64,000 nucleotides of DNA. Origin: Rhizobium sp. Root1203. Its GTDB lineage: Bacteria; Pseudomonadota; Alphaproteobacteria; Rhizobiales; Rhizobiaceae. The translations under genes and the position numbers were made by a program. The DNA is taken from the NCBI RefSeq assembly GCF_001424945.1, contig NZ_LMCW01000069.1, forward strand, positions 1-64,000, written 5' to 3'. How positions within the stretch are numbered: the first letter of the stretch is position 1; every line of letters begins with the position of its first letter. The notes beneath the pieces were generated by a model. It was given only the letters and a program-made list of their open reading frames with translations, did no database searches and was not told where the DNA came from. Positions 14,980 to 24,558 of the stretch are shown here, piece after piece.

Positions 14980-16479
14980 TCAGGCGGCGCGGCGCGAAGC
15001 TGCCGGAACGGAGCGCTCATGGACGCCGGTGCGGAAGCGCTGCAGCAAACCGACGAGGCTTTCGACTTCGCTTCGGAGACGCTTCGTCTCGGAGGAGGTG
15101 CGTTCGACCATGCCCGAGTTCTGCTGGGTGATGGTGTCCATGTTGCGGATTGCAACACTGACCTCGTTGACGCCGGTTGCCTGATCCCGGGCAGCGGCCG
15201 CGATGTCTGCAACGAAGCGGTTGATGATGTCGATGCGGGTGATCATATCGCTCAGCGCCTCGCCGGTGCTGCTGACGATGCCGACGCCCTCATTGACCTG
15301 AACCGAGCTCTCCGAGATCAGCTTCTTGATTTCCTTGGCCGCATCTGCGGTGCGCTGCGCAAGCTGGCGGACTTCCTGGGCGACGACGGCAAAGCCCTTG
15401 CCCGCGTCTCCGGCACGGGCTGCCTCGACGCCGGCATTCAGGGCCAGCAGGTTGGTCTGGAAGGCGATCTCGTCGATGACGCCGATGATCTTGGCGATCT
15501 CGGTCGAGGATTTCTCGATCCCCGCCATTGCCGAAACGGCGCTGTTGACGAGCTCGCCGGAGTTCTTTGCCTTCTGCTGTGTGTCGCGCACCGCATCGGA
15601 GGCTTTCTCGGCGTTTGCAGCCGTCTGGCCGACGCTGACCGACAATTGCTGCAGGGCGGCCGAGCTTTCCTCGACGCCGGCTGCCTGCTGCGCGGTGCGC
15701 AGCGCCAGGTCGTCCGAACCCTTCGCGATCACGGCGGTCCCCTGAAGGATTTCGCCCGAGGTTGCGCGGACGGACGCGAAGGACGTGCGCAAGGCGGCGA
15801 CGGCACGGTTATAGTCCTCGGCCATATCCTTGAATTTTCCGGGCAGATCGGCCGGCAGAGTGGCTTCAAGATCGCCGTTCGACAGCGCTTCAAGGCCCCG
15901 GCGAAGATGATCGAGCGCGATCGTCTGATCCGATTCCGCCTTGACGCGTTCCTCTTCGAGCTTCAGCCGTTTTTGTTCTAGCGTTTCGAGATAGACTGAA
16001 ATGGAATAATCCATATCGAGCATGGCGGCCTTGACGACTGCCGTAATCTTCTCCGCAAGCACCTTGCCCTGCTGCCGCGCAAACATCGAGGGCCACTGCT
16101 TGTCCATCAGCCCCTTGATCAGATCGCTCATCAGCAGAGCATAGCCGCCGATGTACCAGCGCGGCTCGAGACCGATGCGGGCATGCGTCCTGCCGACGGC
16201 CATGACGCCATTGACGTAGGCTTCGTCGAAATTTCCACCGGCGAGATTCGCCCAATGATCTTCCTGGCGCTTCTTGGCGCTGTTCATATGCGACTTGTCG
16301 GCGAAGAAGCCGGCAACCGCGGGCGTTTTTCCCAGCTTTCCATAGAAACGGTCGAGCGCGCTACCGAGCAGCGCGGAGATCGTCGGGCGCATCTCACGCA
16401 ACGCCGCACGCGCCCCATCGTCAAGCTCGATGAAATCGAGACGTTGCTTGAGCGCGTTGTCGGATGGCTGAGTCGTCAT
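14980..16479 (-). CDS. Soluble globin-coupled methyl-accepting chemotaxis protein
   Basis: The 499-residue receptor has no membrane segment. Residues about 15-170 form a protoglobin sensor; the segment around His99 (THARIGLEPRWYIGGY) matches the proximal-heme-His region of HemAT-like sensors, so it may bind heme and oxygen. A HAMP-like stretch follows (RRGLEALSNGDLEATLP), then the signalling hairpin with the tip IDEIAFQTNLLALNAGVEA. It lacks a C-terminal CheR-binding pentapeptide (ends in ASRRAA). The chosen ATG (MTTQPSDN) begins the globin domain. A much longer open frame continues upstream antisense to rmuC and was rejected. Confidence 0.92.
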   Translation of the reverse strand: MTTQPSDNALKQRLDFIELDDGARAALREMRPTISALLGSALDRFYGKLGKTPAVAGFFADKSHMNSAKKRQEDHWANLAGGNFDEAYVNGVMAVGRTHARIGLEPRWYIGGYALLMSDLIKGLMDKQWPSMFARQQGKVLAEKITAVVKAAMLDMDYSISVYLETLEQKRLKLEEERVKAESDQTIALDHLRRGLEALSNGDLEATLPADLPGKFKDMAEDYNRAVAALRTSFASVRATSGEILQGTAVIAKGSDDLALRTAQQAAGVEESSAALQQLSVSVGQTAANAEKASDAVRDTQQKAKNSGELVNSAVSAMAGIEKSSTEIAKIIGVIDEIAFQTNLLALNAGVEAARAGDAGKGFAVVAQEVRQLAQRTADAAKEIKKLISESSVQVNEGVGIVSSTGEALSDMITRIDIINRFVADIAAAARDQATGVNEVSVAIRNMDTITQQNSGMVERTSSETKRLRSEVESLVGLLQRFRTGVHERSVPAASRRAA

Positions 16480-16675
16480 GATATCTCTGCTTTGTAATTG
16501 ATGTTGAAAGAGAAATTTGAGCAGAGCTTTTGCCCAATATAGTTTAGCAAAGGTTAAACGGGGATCCGATTTGTCGGCGGGTGCTTCGACGACGGTCGCC
16601 ACAGCGTGCACAGGAAGCATCCGCTTGTTCACGTTTTGATCTAGCCAACAGGATCGAGTTTGATATTGTAGCGGG

Positions 16676-17899
16676 ATGAACGCTGCCACCGAATCGCTTT
16701 CCGCCACCCTTTCGCAGATCAGCCCTTCGATGCTGGCGCTCGCCGGCGGCGGCATCGCCGCGCTGATCGTCCTGATCATCGTCCTCCTCCTTCGCAGCAG
16801 CCAGCTGCGCCAGGAGCAGGCCGAGGAGGCGAGCGAGCGGGCGGCCGACGCGGATGCGCGCATGGCAGAACTTCTGAGGATCCAGGCCGAGATGCACGGG
16901 CGCATGTCTGCGATGACCGAGGTATTCGGATCCCGGCAGGCGGAATTCAACCAGGCGATCAACCAGCGCCTGGACGGTATGTCGCAGCGCGTCAGCAGCA
17001 CGATCACGGAGCAGACCCGATCGACGCACGAGAACCTGCAGCGGCTGCAGGAACGGCTGGCGGTGATCGATGCCGCACAGAACAATATCCAGACGTTGGC
17101 GAAAGACGTCGTCGGCTTGCAGGCAATTCTCTCCAACAAGCAGACGCGCGGCGCCTTCGGACAGTCACGCATGGAGACCATCGTCGCCGACGGACTGCCG
17201 ATGGGGGCCTTTGCCTTCCAGCAGACGCTTTCCAACGGATCCCGCCCGGACTGCACGATCCGCATGCCGAACGGCGCACCGCCGCTGGTCATCGACGCGA
17301 AGTTTCCGCTTGAAGCATGGAATGCGATCCGCGAAGCAGGGGGGCCGGAGCTTGCCAAGGCAGCGTCGCAGCAGTTCCGCCGCGATATGGAAACGCACAT
17401 CCGGGATATCTCGGAAAAGTACCTGCTCCAGGGCGAAACGCAGGAGACTGCGTTCCTGTTCGTCCCCTCTGAATCCATTTTCGCTGAAATCCACGAGAAT
17501 TTCGAGGCGGTCGTACAGAAGGCCCACCGTGCTCGCATCGTGATCGTTTCGCCGTCGTTGCTTATGCTCTCCATCCAGGTCATCCAAGCTGTCCTCAAGG
17601 ACCAGCGGATGCGGGCGCAGGCGCATGTGATCCAGGGCGAAGTTGCCAATCTCATGGACGACCTCAGCCGGCTGGACGAGCGCGTCCGCAAGCTGCAGGG
17701 CCATTTCGCGCTTGCCCAGAAGGACGTCGACCTGATCGTCACGTCGGCCGACAAGCTGAGCAAGCGAGGCGGCAGGATCGAGGCTCTCGAATTCGAGGGC
17801 GGGGAGACAGGAAAATCCGGACGCGAGAGCGAACCGCCGCCGAAATCCATCGACAGCCGCACGGGGCTTCTGAAGCTCAGAGTGGTTGACGACGAGTAA
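16676..17899 (+). CDS. rmuC: DNA recombination protein RmuC homologue
   Basis: The 407-residue protein has one N-terminal membrane anchor (about 20-42: MLALAGGGIAALIVLIIVLLL), a coiled coil (about 42-140), then the RmuC core. The core carries restriction-endonuclease-like motifs, including PLVIDAKFPLEAW (about 203-215) and TAFLFVPSESIFAEIHE. RmuC limits DNA inversions at short repeats in E. coli; the biochemical activity is inferred from the PD-(D/E)XK-like fold. It is divergent from the globin chemoreceptor with about 195 bp between them, and 48 bp upstream of rbsK on the same strand. Confidence 0.93.
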   Translation: MNAATESLSATLSQISPSMLALAGGGIAALIVLIIVLLLRSSQLRQEQAEEASERAADADARMAELLRIQAEMHGRMSAMTEVFGSRQAEFNQAINQRLDGMSQRVSSTITEQTRSTHENLQRLQERLAVIDAAQNNIQTLAKDVVGLQAILSNKQTRGAFGQSRMETIVADGLPMGAFAFQQTLSNGSRPDCTIRMPNGAPPLVIDAKFPLEAWNAIREAGGPELAKAASQQFRRDMETHIRDISEKYLLQGETQETAFLFVPSESIFAEIHENFEAVVQKAHRARIVIVSPSLLMLSIQVIQAVLKDQRMRAQAHVIQGEVANLMDDLSRLDERVRKLQGHFALAQKDVDLIVTSADKLSKRGGRIEALEFEGGETGKSGRESEPPPKSIDSRTGLLKLRVVDDE

Positions 17900-17947
17900 G
17901 CCATTCAGGCAGTGTCCCGCGACAGAAGCATTTGACGGGACACCCTC

Positions 17948-18847
17948 ATGATCACAGTTTTCGGCTCCATCAACATGGACCTCATCGCCACGACGGAACG
18001 GTTGCCCAAGCCCGGCGAAACGGTTGCTGGCAACAGCTTTTCGACGGCTGCGGGCGGCAAGGGCGCCAACCAGGCGCTCGCCGCCCGGCGTGCCGGCCGC
18101 GCGGTGCATCTGGCGGGCGCCGTCGGCAGGGACGGCTTCGCCGGACCGGCGCTGGCGCTTCTGAAGGATGCCGGGACGCAGCTCGAAGCCGTCAAGCAGG
18201 TTGACGAGCCGACGGGAACGGCCCTGATCCTGGTCGGCGGCGACGGCGAGAACATGATCGCCGTCGTGCCGGGTGCGAACGGCACCGTGACCGCGGCGGG
18301 CGCAGACCTTGCCGTCGGCGCCATGAGCAAGGGCGACATCCTGATGCTCCAGCTTGAAATTCCGGTTCCTGCGGTCGAGCGGGCGCTGGCTGCGGCGCGC
18401 GCCGGCGGCGTCATCACCGTTCTCAACCTTGCACCGCTGATCGATGACGCAGGGCGGCTCGGGCGCATTGCCGATATCGTCATCGCCAACGAGACGGAGT
18501 TCGAGCGCCTCGCGGGCCGGGAGAACATGGGGCCTGACGACCGCGAGGCGGCCCTGAAGCAAATCCACGGCGAAACGGGGCAGACGCTGATCGTCACGCT
18601 CGGGGCAGATGGCGTCATCGCGATCCGCGACAGCGTCATTTTCCGTGCCAAGGGGCTGAAGATCGAACCCGTGGACACGGTCGGAGCCGGAGATACGTTC
18701 TGCGGTTATTTCGCCGCCGGCCTCGACGAGGGGCTCGATTTCGAGACCGCGCTACGGCGTGCTGCGGTCGCCGGGTCGCTCGCGTGCCTCACGCAGGGTG
18801 CCCAGCCGTCCATTCCCCTCAGCGCCGACGTCGCAAACAAACTATAG
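17948..18847 (+). CDS. rbsK: Ribokinase (PfkB family sugar kinase)
   Basis: A 299-residue cytosolic kinase that phosphorylates ribose at O5. The PfkB signature 1 is AAGGKGANQALAARRAG (about 35-51), and signature 2 is DTVGAGDTFCGYFAAGL (about 241-257), which contains the catalytic Asp and anion hole. Early substrate residues SINMDL are also present. No ribose transporter or repressor is nearby, so it may act in nucleoside salvage; a nucleoside hydrolase 44 kb away in the window makes ribose, but no link is shown. Other PfkB sugars cannot be excluded. Confidence 0.9.
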   Translation: MITVFGSINMDLIATTERLPKPGETVAGNSFSTAAGGKGANQALAARRAGRAVHLAGAVGRDGFAGPALALLKDAGTQLEAVKQVDEPTGTALILVGGDGENMIAVVPGANGTVTAAGADLAVGAMSKGDILMLQLEIPVPAVERALAAARAGGVITVLNLAPLIDDAGRLGRIADIVIANETEFERLAGRENMGPDDREAALKQIHGETGQTLIVTLGADGVIAIRDSVIFRAKGLKIEPVDTVGAGDTFCGYFAAGLDEGLDFETALRRAAVAGSLACLTQGAQPSIPLSADVANKL

Positions 18848-18855
18848 GGCGTTTC

Positions 18856-18893
18856 TGCCTGCGACATTTCGGGAGACTTCGTCGTCGCGGGCA
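18856..18893 (+). terminator. Stem-loop after rbsK
   Basis: TGCCTGCGAC (18856-18865) pairs with GTCGCGGGCA (18884-18893), 10 bp with one mismatch-like G-T pair, 9 bp after the rbsK stop. It lacks a strong T-run. The remaining about 170 bp to the next gene hold its promoter; I see no further clear element. Confidence 0.4.
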
Positions 18894-19067
18894 GCAACTT
18901 CATCGTATTTCACTTAAATTTAAGAGGTTTCTGGCGATCTTTCGCTTGAGCGCCAGACTCTCTCTCAAAGGGATGGCTTTCGTCACGGCTGCTCCATGAA
19001 GGGGCGATGCCTTTGCCTCTGTGCCGATGAATGCATTGTCCGGCACATCCTTGCTCCCGAGGAATAC

Positions 19068-21407
19068 ATGTTCATCTTTCGCATGAAGTCGCTTGCGGCC
19101 AAGCTTATCCTGATTACAGGCGTAGCCATCGCGCTTGTTCTCTTCGTTTCCAACTTTTTCCTCATCGGCGAGACCCGCGACCGCGTCCAGACGCTGACCA
19201 TGGATCAGGCCAATCTCGAGGCGAAATCGATCGCCAACGAAGTTGCCTCGTCGGTCGGCGAACTGGCGGGCGCCGCCCGTTCGATGGCCGGTACGATCGG
19301 CCGCGGCCAGGAAGGCAAGTACCTCGACCGCAAGGCCGTGCTGGACATGCTGAAAGCCAATGTCGAGCGCAACGCCTTTGCGTTCGGCAGCTGGTTTGCG
19401 GAAGAGCCGAACGCCTTCGACGGACAATCGCCCAGCATGGCCGGCAAGACCGACTTCGGCGCCGCCAAGGACGGGACCTTCAATCCCTACTGGACCAAGC
19501 GCAAGGACGGCGGGTTCGCCTTCTCGACCTTCGATTCCGACTACAAGGCCGATTGGTACGCCCTCGCGGCGGCAAGCAAGAAGGGCGCGCTCTCGCCACC
19601 CTATGCCGAGACGACCACCGGCGAGAACACGGCCATGACATCGATCGCCTATCCGGTCATGTCCGGCGGCAAGATGATCGGCGTCAGCGGCGTCGATATC
19701 TCGCTCAAGTCCCTCGCGGACAAGCTTTCCACTCTCCATCCTTTCGGCTCCGGCCGCGTTACGCTGCTCTCGCAAACCGGCAACTGGATTGTTCCGCCGA
19801 AGGCCGATCTGTCCATGAAGGCGTATGACGGCGAAGGCGCGGATGCGGTCAAGGGCGCGCTTTCCACCTTGCAGCCGTCCGTCGTCCCCAACCTGACCTA
19901 CGACGGCTATGAGCCTTTCGATCGCGTCGTCTATCCGTTCGCCCTGCCTGATATCAACACGACCTGGGTCGTTCTGGTGGATGTCCCCCACAGCGCCATC
20001 AACGCGCCGGTAAAGGACCAGACCTTCATGATGATCGTTGCCGGAATTCTGGTTCTGACGGCTGTCATGCTTGCTCTCTACTTCGCCGTCCGCTCCCTCG
20101 TTCAGCGTCCTCTGAGCGGCCTGGTGGCGAGCGTCAAGGCGCTCAGCGACGGTCGCTACGAGCAGCCGGTCGCCGGCCAGGATCGCGCCGACGAAATCGG
20201 CTCCGTTGCCAAGGCCCTGGAAGGCTTCCGCTTCGCGCTTGCCGATACCCAGCGTCTAGAAGCCGAAGCCAACAACCAGCGCGACGCCGCCGAGAACGAA
20301 CGCAGCCGTTCGGAAACCGAGCGCCAGCAGTCCGTCAGCCTGCAGCGTCACATCGTGTCCATCGTCGGAGCGGGCCTTTCGGAACTGTCGCAGGGCAACC
20401 TCGGCCATCGCATCACCGACGAGTTCCCGGGCGAGTACGACAAGCTGAAGCAGGACTTCAACGCTGCACTCGCAAGCCTTGAGGAAACCATCAACACGAT
20501 GAACCACAGCGTCGTGAACATCGGCTCCGGCACCAGCGAAATCAGCGGCAGCGCCTCCGATCTCGCCAAGCGCACCGAACAGCAGGCCGCGAGCCTGGAG
20601 GAAACGGCAGCGGCCCTCAACGAACTCACGGCACAGGTCAATTCCAGCGCCGAGAATGCGCGCACGGCGGCCGACAACGTCAACCATGCCTGCGAGGACG
20701 CCGAGAAGTCCGGCGAAGTCGTTCGCAAGGCGATCTCTTCCATGCACGGCATCGAACAGTCGTCGACGGAAGTCTCCCGCATCATCGGCGTGATCGACGA
20801 GATTGCGTTCCAGACGAACCTGCTGGCCCTCAACGCGGGCGTCGAGGCCGCACGCGCCGGTGAAGCCGGCAAGGGTTTCGCCGTCGTCGCCCAGGAAGTC
20901 CGCGAACTCGCACAGCGGTCCGCAAATGCAGCCAAGGAGATCAAGACGCTGATCAACACCTCGGCCGTCCAGGTCAAGGAAGGCGTCGATCTCGTCGGCC
21001 GAGCCGGCGACACGCTGCACAAGATCTCCGAGCAGGTGATGGGCATCAACAGCCTGATCCGGGAGATTTCGGCCTCGGCCAGCGAGCAGGCGATCGGCCT
21101 CAAGGAAATCAACCAGGCCATGAACCAGATGGACCAGGTGACGCAGCAGAACGCCGCGATGGTCGAAGAAACGACCGCCGCCAGCGTGACATTGAACGAC
21201 GAGGCCCAGACGCTGAAGCAACTGGTCATGCGCTTCCGGGTCACTGGCTCCGGCAACGCATCCGCGCTTCGCTCGACCGCGCAGCAGATGCGCGCCCCGG
21301 CCGCTGCGCCGAGCTATCGTCAGGCTGCCGCTCCGGCGCCGCGCCGCGTCGTCGCACAGTCGCATGGTTCTGCAGCGCTTGCACAGGACAACTGGGAAGA
21401 ATTCTGA
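19068..21407 (+). CDS. Transmembrane methyl-accepting chemotaxis protein with dCache-type sensor
   Basis: The 779-residue receptor has TM1 near residues 8-30, a periplasmic sensor of about 280 residues in the dCache style (GSWFAEEPNAFDG, DYKADWYALAAASKKGALSPPYAE, GVSGVDISLKSL), and TM2 near 320-342. A HAMP domain follows, then a long cytoplasmic hairpin with the tip DEIAFQTNLLALNAGVEAARAG. The C-terminus NWEEF is a CheR/CheB tether pentapeptide. The start at MFIFRMKSL has GAGGAA 5 nt upstream; the longer frame does not. By neighbourhood it could be the orthologue of Sinorhizobium McpX, a sensor of quaternary ammonium compounds, but I cannot confirm this. Confidence 0.94.
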   Translation: MFIFRMKSLAAKLILITGVAIALVLFVSNFFLIGETRDRVQTLTMDQANLEAKSIANEVASSVGELAGAARSMAGTIGRGQEGKYLDRKAVLDMLKANVERNAFAFGSWFAEEPNAFDGQSPSMAGKTDFGAAKDGTFNPYWTKRKDGGFAFSTFDSDYKADWYALAAASKKGALSPPYAETTTGENTAMTSIAYPVMSGGKMIGVSGVDISLKSLADKLSTLHPFGSGRVTLLSQTGNWIVPPKADLSMKAYDGEGADAVKGALSTLQPSVVPNLTYDGYEPFDRVVYPFALPDINTTWVVLVDVPHSAINAPVKDQTFMMIVAGILVLTAVMLALYFAVRSLVQRPLSGLVASVKALSDGRYEQPVAGQDRADEIGSVAKALEGFRFALADTQRLEAEANNQRDAAENERSRSETERQQSVSLQRHIVSIVGAGLSELSQGNLGHRITDEFPGEYDKLKQDFNAALASLEETINTMNHSVVNIGSGTSEISGSASDLAKRTEQQAASLEETAAALNELTAQVNSSAENARTAADNVNHACEDAEKSGEVVRKAISSMHGIEQSSTEVSRIIGVIDEIAFQTNLLALNAGVEAARAGEAGKGFAVVAQEVRELAQRSANAAKEIKTLINTSAVQVKEGVDLVGRAGDTLHKISEQVMGINSLIREISASASEQAIGLKEINQAMNQMDQVTQQNAAMVEETTAASVTLNDEAQTLKQLVMRFRVTGSGNASALRSTAQQMRAPAAAPSYRQAAAPAPRRVVAQSHGSAALAQDNWEEF

Positions 21408-21429
21408 GCCGAAGCAACGGCTGAAACGG

Positions 21430-21461
21430 AAAGAGGCGCCTGAGCAATCAGGCGCCTCTTT
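21430..21461. terminator. Strong bidirectional terminator between the chemoreceptor and ptsN
   Basis: AAAGAGGCGCCTGA (21430-21443) is perfectly complementary to TCAGGCGCCTCTTT (21448-21461) around the tetraloop GCAA. The A-rich and T-rich flanks allow termination from both convergent genes. Confidence 0.93.
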
Positions 21462-21481
21462 CGTCTTCCTATGGAGTGTTG

Positions 21482-21946
21482 TCAGGCCGCGTTGGACGTC
21501 TGCTCTTCGTTCAGAAACGCATAAATCGCCGAAGCGGAATCCGTCGCCCGCAGCTTGGCCACGAGGTCGTGATCGCGCAGGACACGGGCAATCCGCGACA
21601 GAGCCTTCAAATGATCGGCGCCGGCGCCCTCTGGCGCCAGAAGCAGAAACACCAGGTCGACCGGCTGGTCGTCCAATGCTTCGAAATCCACCGGTTGGTC
21701 CAGACGTGCGAAGATCCCGACGATGGAATGGACGCTTGCGAGCTTGCCGTGCGGTATGGCGATGCCATTGCCGACACCGGTGGAACCGAGGCGCTCACGC
21801 TGCAGAACAACGTCGAAAATCTCACGCTCGGACAGCCCGGTCACTTTCGACGCCTTGGCCGCCAATTCCTGCAAGAGCTGTTTCTTGGAATTTACCCTGA
21901 GAGCGGGAATGATCGCATTTTGCTGCAGCAAATCTGCCAATGCCAT
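21482..21946 (-). CDS. ptsN: Nitrogen-regulatory PTS protein EIIA-Ntr
   Basis: The 154-residue EIIA domain carries the phosphorylatable His in NGIAIPHGKLASV (about 65). In the nitrogen PTS, phosphate passes from PtsP through NPr to this His, and the phosphorylation state of the protein tunes potassium transport and other targets. It is the last gene of the lptC-lptA-lptB-rpoN-hpf-ptsN run, the arrangement conserved across Proteobacteria. The strong terminator beyond its stop marks the operon end. Confidence 0.96.
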   Translation of the reverse strand: MALADLLQQNAIIPALRVNSKKQLLQELAAKASKVTGLSEREIFDVVLQRERLGSTGVGNGIAIPHGKLASVHSIVGIFARLDQPVDFEALDDQPVDLVFLLLAPEGAGADHLKALSRIARVLRDHDLVAKLRATDSASAIYAFLNEEQTSNAA

Positions 21947-22009
21947 TTCTTTTTCCTTCTGTGCCGAGACTTGGGGAGCGGCAGGCGACCTGCCGCCCTC
22001 GCCTCGATC

Positions 22010-22585
22010 TCAGCCTTTGATGTTGGCTGCGTCTATCCAGCCAATGTTGCCGTCTTGCCGACGGTAAACGATGTTCAACTCGTCTTTGCCGGGGCTGCGG
22101 AAAAGCAGCAGCGGCTCGTCCGTCATGTCGAGCGCCATGACGGCGGTCGCTACGGACATGGTCTTCAGTTGCTTCGTGCTTTCCGCGACGATTGCCGGAG
22201 CAAAGTCGTCAGCAACTTCCTCGTCGTGATCCGGCATACCGTCCATGACGGTGTAGGCGACCTCGGCAAAACCATTCAGATGATTCCCGGCATGATGATC
22301 CTTAAGCTTGCGCTTGTAGCGGCGAAGTCGCTTCTCAATTCGTGCGGAAGCGGCATCGAATGCCAATTGCGGATCCATCGCCTCGCCCGCGGCGTGCAAC
22401 ACGACCCCGCTGTCGAGATGAACCTTGCAATCGGCGGAAAAGCGGGCGTTGGCCTTCTGCACGATGACCTGACTAGAATACCCTCCGTCGAAGTATTTCG
22501 TGACGGCCACACCAATTTGGTCCTCTATCCGCTGCCGGAAGGAGTCACCAATTTCCATATGTTTACCGGATACACGCACACTCAT
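22010..22585 (-). CDS. hpf: Long-form ribosome hibernation-promoting factor
   Basis: The 191-residue protein has an N-terminal S30AE/YfiA domain (MSVRVSGKHMEIGDSFRQRI, AHFRF-like strand KANARFSADCKVHLDS) and a C-terminal dimerisation domain (TMSVATAVMALDMTDEPLLLF, GNIGWID) typical of long HPF, which dimerises ribosomes in stationary phase. It lies between rpoN and ptsN. The 252-bp gap from rpoN is longer than others in the cluster, so hpf may have its own promoter there; no clear element is visible in that gap. Confidence 0.95.
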   Translation of the reverse strand: MSVRVSGKHMEIGDSFRQRIEDQIGVAVTKYFDGGYSSQVIVQKANARFSADCKVHLDSGVVLHAAGEAMDPQLAFDAASARIEKRLRRYKRKLKDHHAGNHLNGFAEVAYTVMDGMPDHDEEVADDFAPAIVAESTKQLKTMSVATAVMALDMTDEPLLLFRSPGKDELNIVYRRQDGNIGWIDAANIKG

Positions 22586-22837
22586 GGAGTTTCCCTTCTT
22601 ATGTGGTTTGCGGGTACCAGTTTACGCCAAGGCTCATCAGCATCCAAGCACTTCGCTCGATCTCAAGCAAGATCGGCCGAAGTTCTCGGCTGCGGGGCGC
22701 CCTGAGGATGATGGGGATAACCTCCGACGCTATTCACAGCGCCAATCGCGGCGGCTTCTAGCCAGAAGTTACCAAAAAGTCAACAACAGCTCTATTTCAC
22801 GCGGAAATGCACACGCAGGTCGTACCGACCCTACTCG

Positions 22838-24400
22838 TCAGAAGCCCGCGACTTTGGCGAGGGCTCGCTTCTCCCGCCGGCGCTGAACGGAGGAAGCAAT
22901 ATTCATCGCTTCACGATACTTCGCAACCGTCCGCCGAGCAAGCTCGATGCCGCCCTTGTTGAGGATATCCACGATATCGTCATCGGAGAGAACTGCCTCC
23001 GGCCTTTCCTGCATGATGAGTGCACGGATCTTGTGGCGCACGGCCTCGGCCGAATGGCTGTCGCCCCCCTCTACCGCGCCGATCGACACCGTGAAGAAAT
23101 ACTTGAGTTCGAAGAGCCCCCGCGGCGTCAGCATGTACTTGTTGGAGGTGACGCGGCTGACGGTGGACTCATGCATCTTGATCGCATCGGCCACCGTCTT
23201 CAGATTGAGGGGGCGCAGGTGGTCGACGCCATGAAGAAGAAAGGCATCCTGCTGGCGAACGATCTCGCTGGCGACCTTCATGATCGTCTTGGCCCGCTGG
23301 TCCAGGCTGCGCGTCAGCCAGTTGGCGCTCTGCAGGCAGTCCGACAGGAAAGCATGGTCCTCGCCGTTCTTCGTCACATTGGCGAAATAGGACTGGCTGA
23401 CGAGAACGCGCGGCAGCGCATCGGGATTGAGCTCGACCTGCCAGCTGCCGTCGGAGGCTGCCCTGACCACGACATCCGGCATGATGCCTTCCGAGACGCT
23501 GGCCTCAAAACCGCTGCCCGGCTTGGGATTGAGTTGACGAATTTCGCTCAGCATGTCGAGGAGATCTTCCTCGTCCACGCCGCAGATGCGCTTCAGGGTG
23601 GCGAAATCGCGGCGTGCCAGCAGTTCGAGATTGCCCACGAATGCTTTCATCGCCGGATCATAGCGATCCTTTTGCCGAAGCTGGATCGCAAGGCATTCCG
23701 ACAGACTGCGGGCAAAAACGCCAGGCGGATCAAGGGTCTGCAGCGACGCAAGCACGCGTTCGACGTCGTTCAGGGTGGTACCAAGCCGCTCGGCGGCTTC
23801 GCCGAGATCCGCATGCAGGTACCCGGCTTCATCGAGCTGATCGCCCAGGAACTGGGCAATCAAGCGATCGGCCATGTCGGACAGAAGGAACGGCAATTGC
23901 TGCGCCAGATGGTCGCGAAGCGACACCTGGCCGGCAACGAAGTCGTCGAGATCGTAGGATTCCGTCCCGTCCCCGCCGCCGGGCATCGATTTCCACTGGC
24001 TGATGAGTTCGGGCGCATCGGCGCGTTGCGGAACGCCATCGTCGGGAAACACGTTCGAATAGTTGGCGTCGAGTTCATCGGTCATGCGGCCCGCGCCGGC
24101 ACTGTCGGTCCGATCCGACCAATCGCCGGACATGACTTCCGTGCGGCTGTCGTACTCGCCGTCCGAGCTTGCCTCTTCGGCCTGGCGCGCATAGGCATCG
24201 TCTTCTTCCGCGCTGCGCTCGCTGCCTGTTTCCGCGTCATTTGACGGAAAGTCGAGCAGCGGGTTCTTCTCGACTTCCTGCGCGATGAACTGCGTAAGCT
24301 CGAAATGCGTCATCTGAAGCAGCTGAATCGACTGCATGAGCTGCGGCGTCATGACCAGCGACTGGCTTTGGCGTAGGAAGAGATTGGCCGAAAGTGCCAT
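22838..24400 (-). CDS. rpoN: RNA polymerase sigma-54 factor
   Basis: The 520-residue sigma-54 controls nitrogen assimilation and fixation and C4-dicarboxylate transport in rhizobia. Region I is the Gln-rich start MALSANLFLRQSQSLVMTPQLMQSIQLLQ (read in two parts around residues 1-29). An acidic region II follows (about 55-100), and region III ends with the RpoN box ARRTVAKYREAM near 490-505, which reads the -24 element. I chose MALSAN by comparison with rhizobial RpoN; an ATG eight codons upstream has GGAGGA only 1 nt away, too close for normal use. lptB lies 158 bp upstream on the same strand. Confidence 0.96.
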   Translation of the reverse strand: MALSANLFLRQSQSLVMTPQLMQSIQLLQMTHFELTQFIAQEVEKNPLLDFPSNDAETGSERSAEEDDAYARQAEEASSDGEYDSRTEVMSGDWSDRTDSAGAGRMTDELDANYSNVFPDDGVPQRADAPELISQWKSMPGGGDGTESYDLDDFVAGQVSLRDHLAQQLPFLLSDMADRLIAQFLGDQLDEAGYLHADLGEAAERLGTTLNDVERVLASLQTLDPPGVFARSLSECLAIQLRQKDRYDPAMKAFVGNLELLARRDFATLKRICGVDEEDLLDMLSEIRQLNPKPGSGFEASVSEGIMPDVVVRAASDGSWQVELNPDALPRVLVSQSYFANVTKNGEDHAFLSDCLQSANWLTRSLDQRAKTIMKVASEIVRQQDAFLLHGVDHLRPLNLKTVADAIKMHESTVSRVTSNKYMLTPRGLFELKYFFTVSIGAVEGGDSHSAEAVRHKIRALIMQERPEAVLSDDDIVDILNKGGIELARRTVAKYREAMNIASSVQRRREKRALAKVAGF

Positions 24401-24558
24401 AGCGGACGCGAAACTCCCGTTCATTTCCTCCGGGAAACCGCGTCCTGCAACGGGGGTCAGGCCACGGAAATCCAAGTTGGCCCAAAAATTGCTTTTTTAT
24501 TCTACTTGGTCAAGCGGGATGTGACAGGAAGGTGAATTTCCGTCGCATGCAAACGCCA

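Noticed and set aside
16480..17904. Open frame on the minus strand extending the globin chemoreceptor to 974 residues
   Set aside because: It is antisense to the well-supported rmuC gene, has Ser/Arg-rich shadow composition and no domain; the globin domain starts at the internal ATG.
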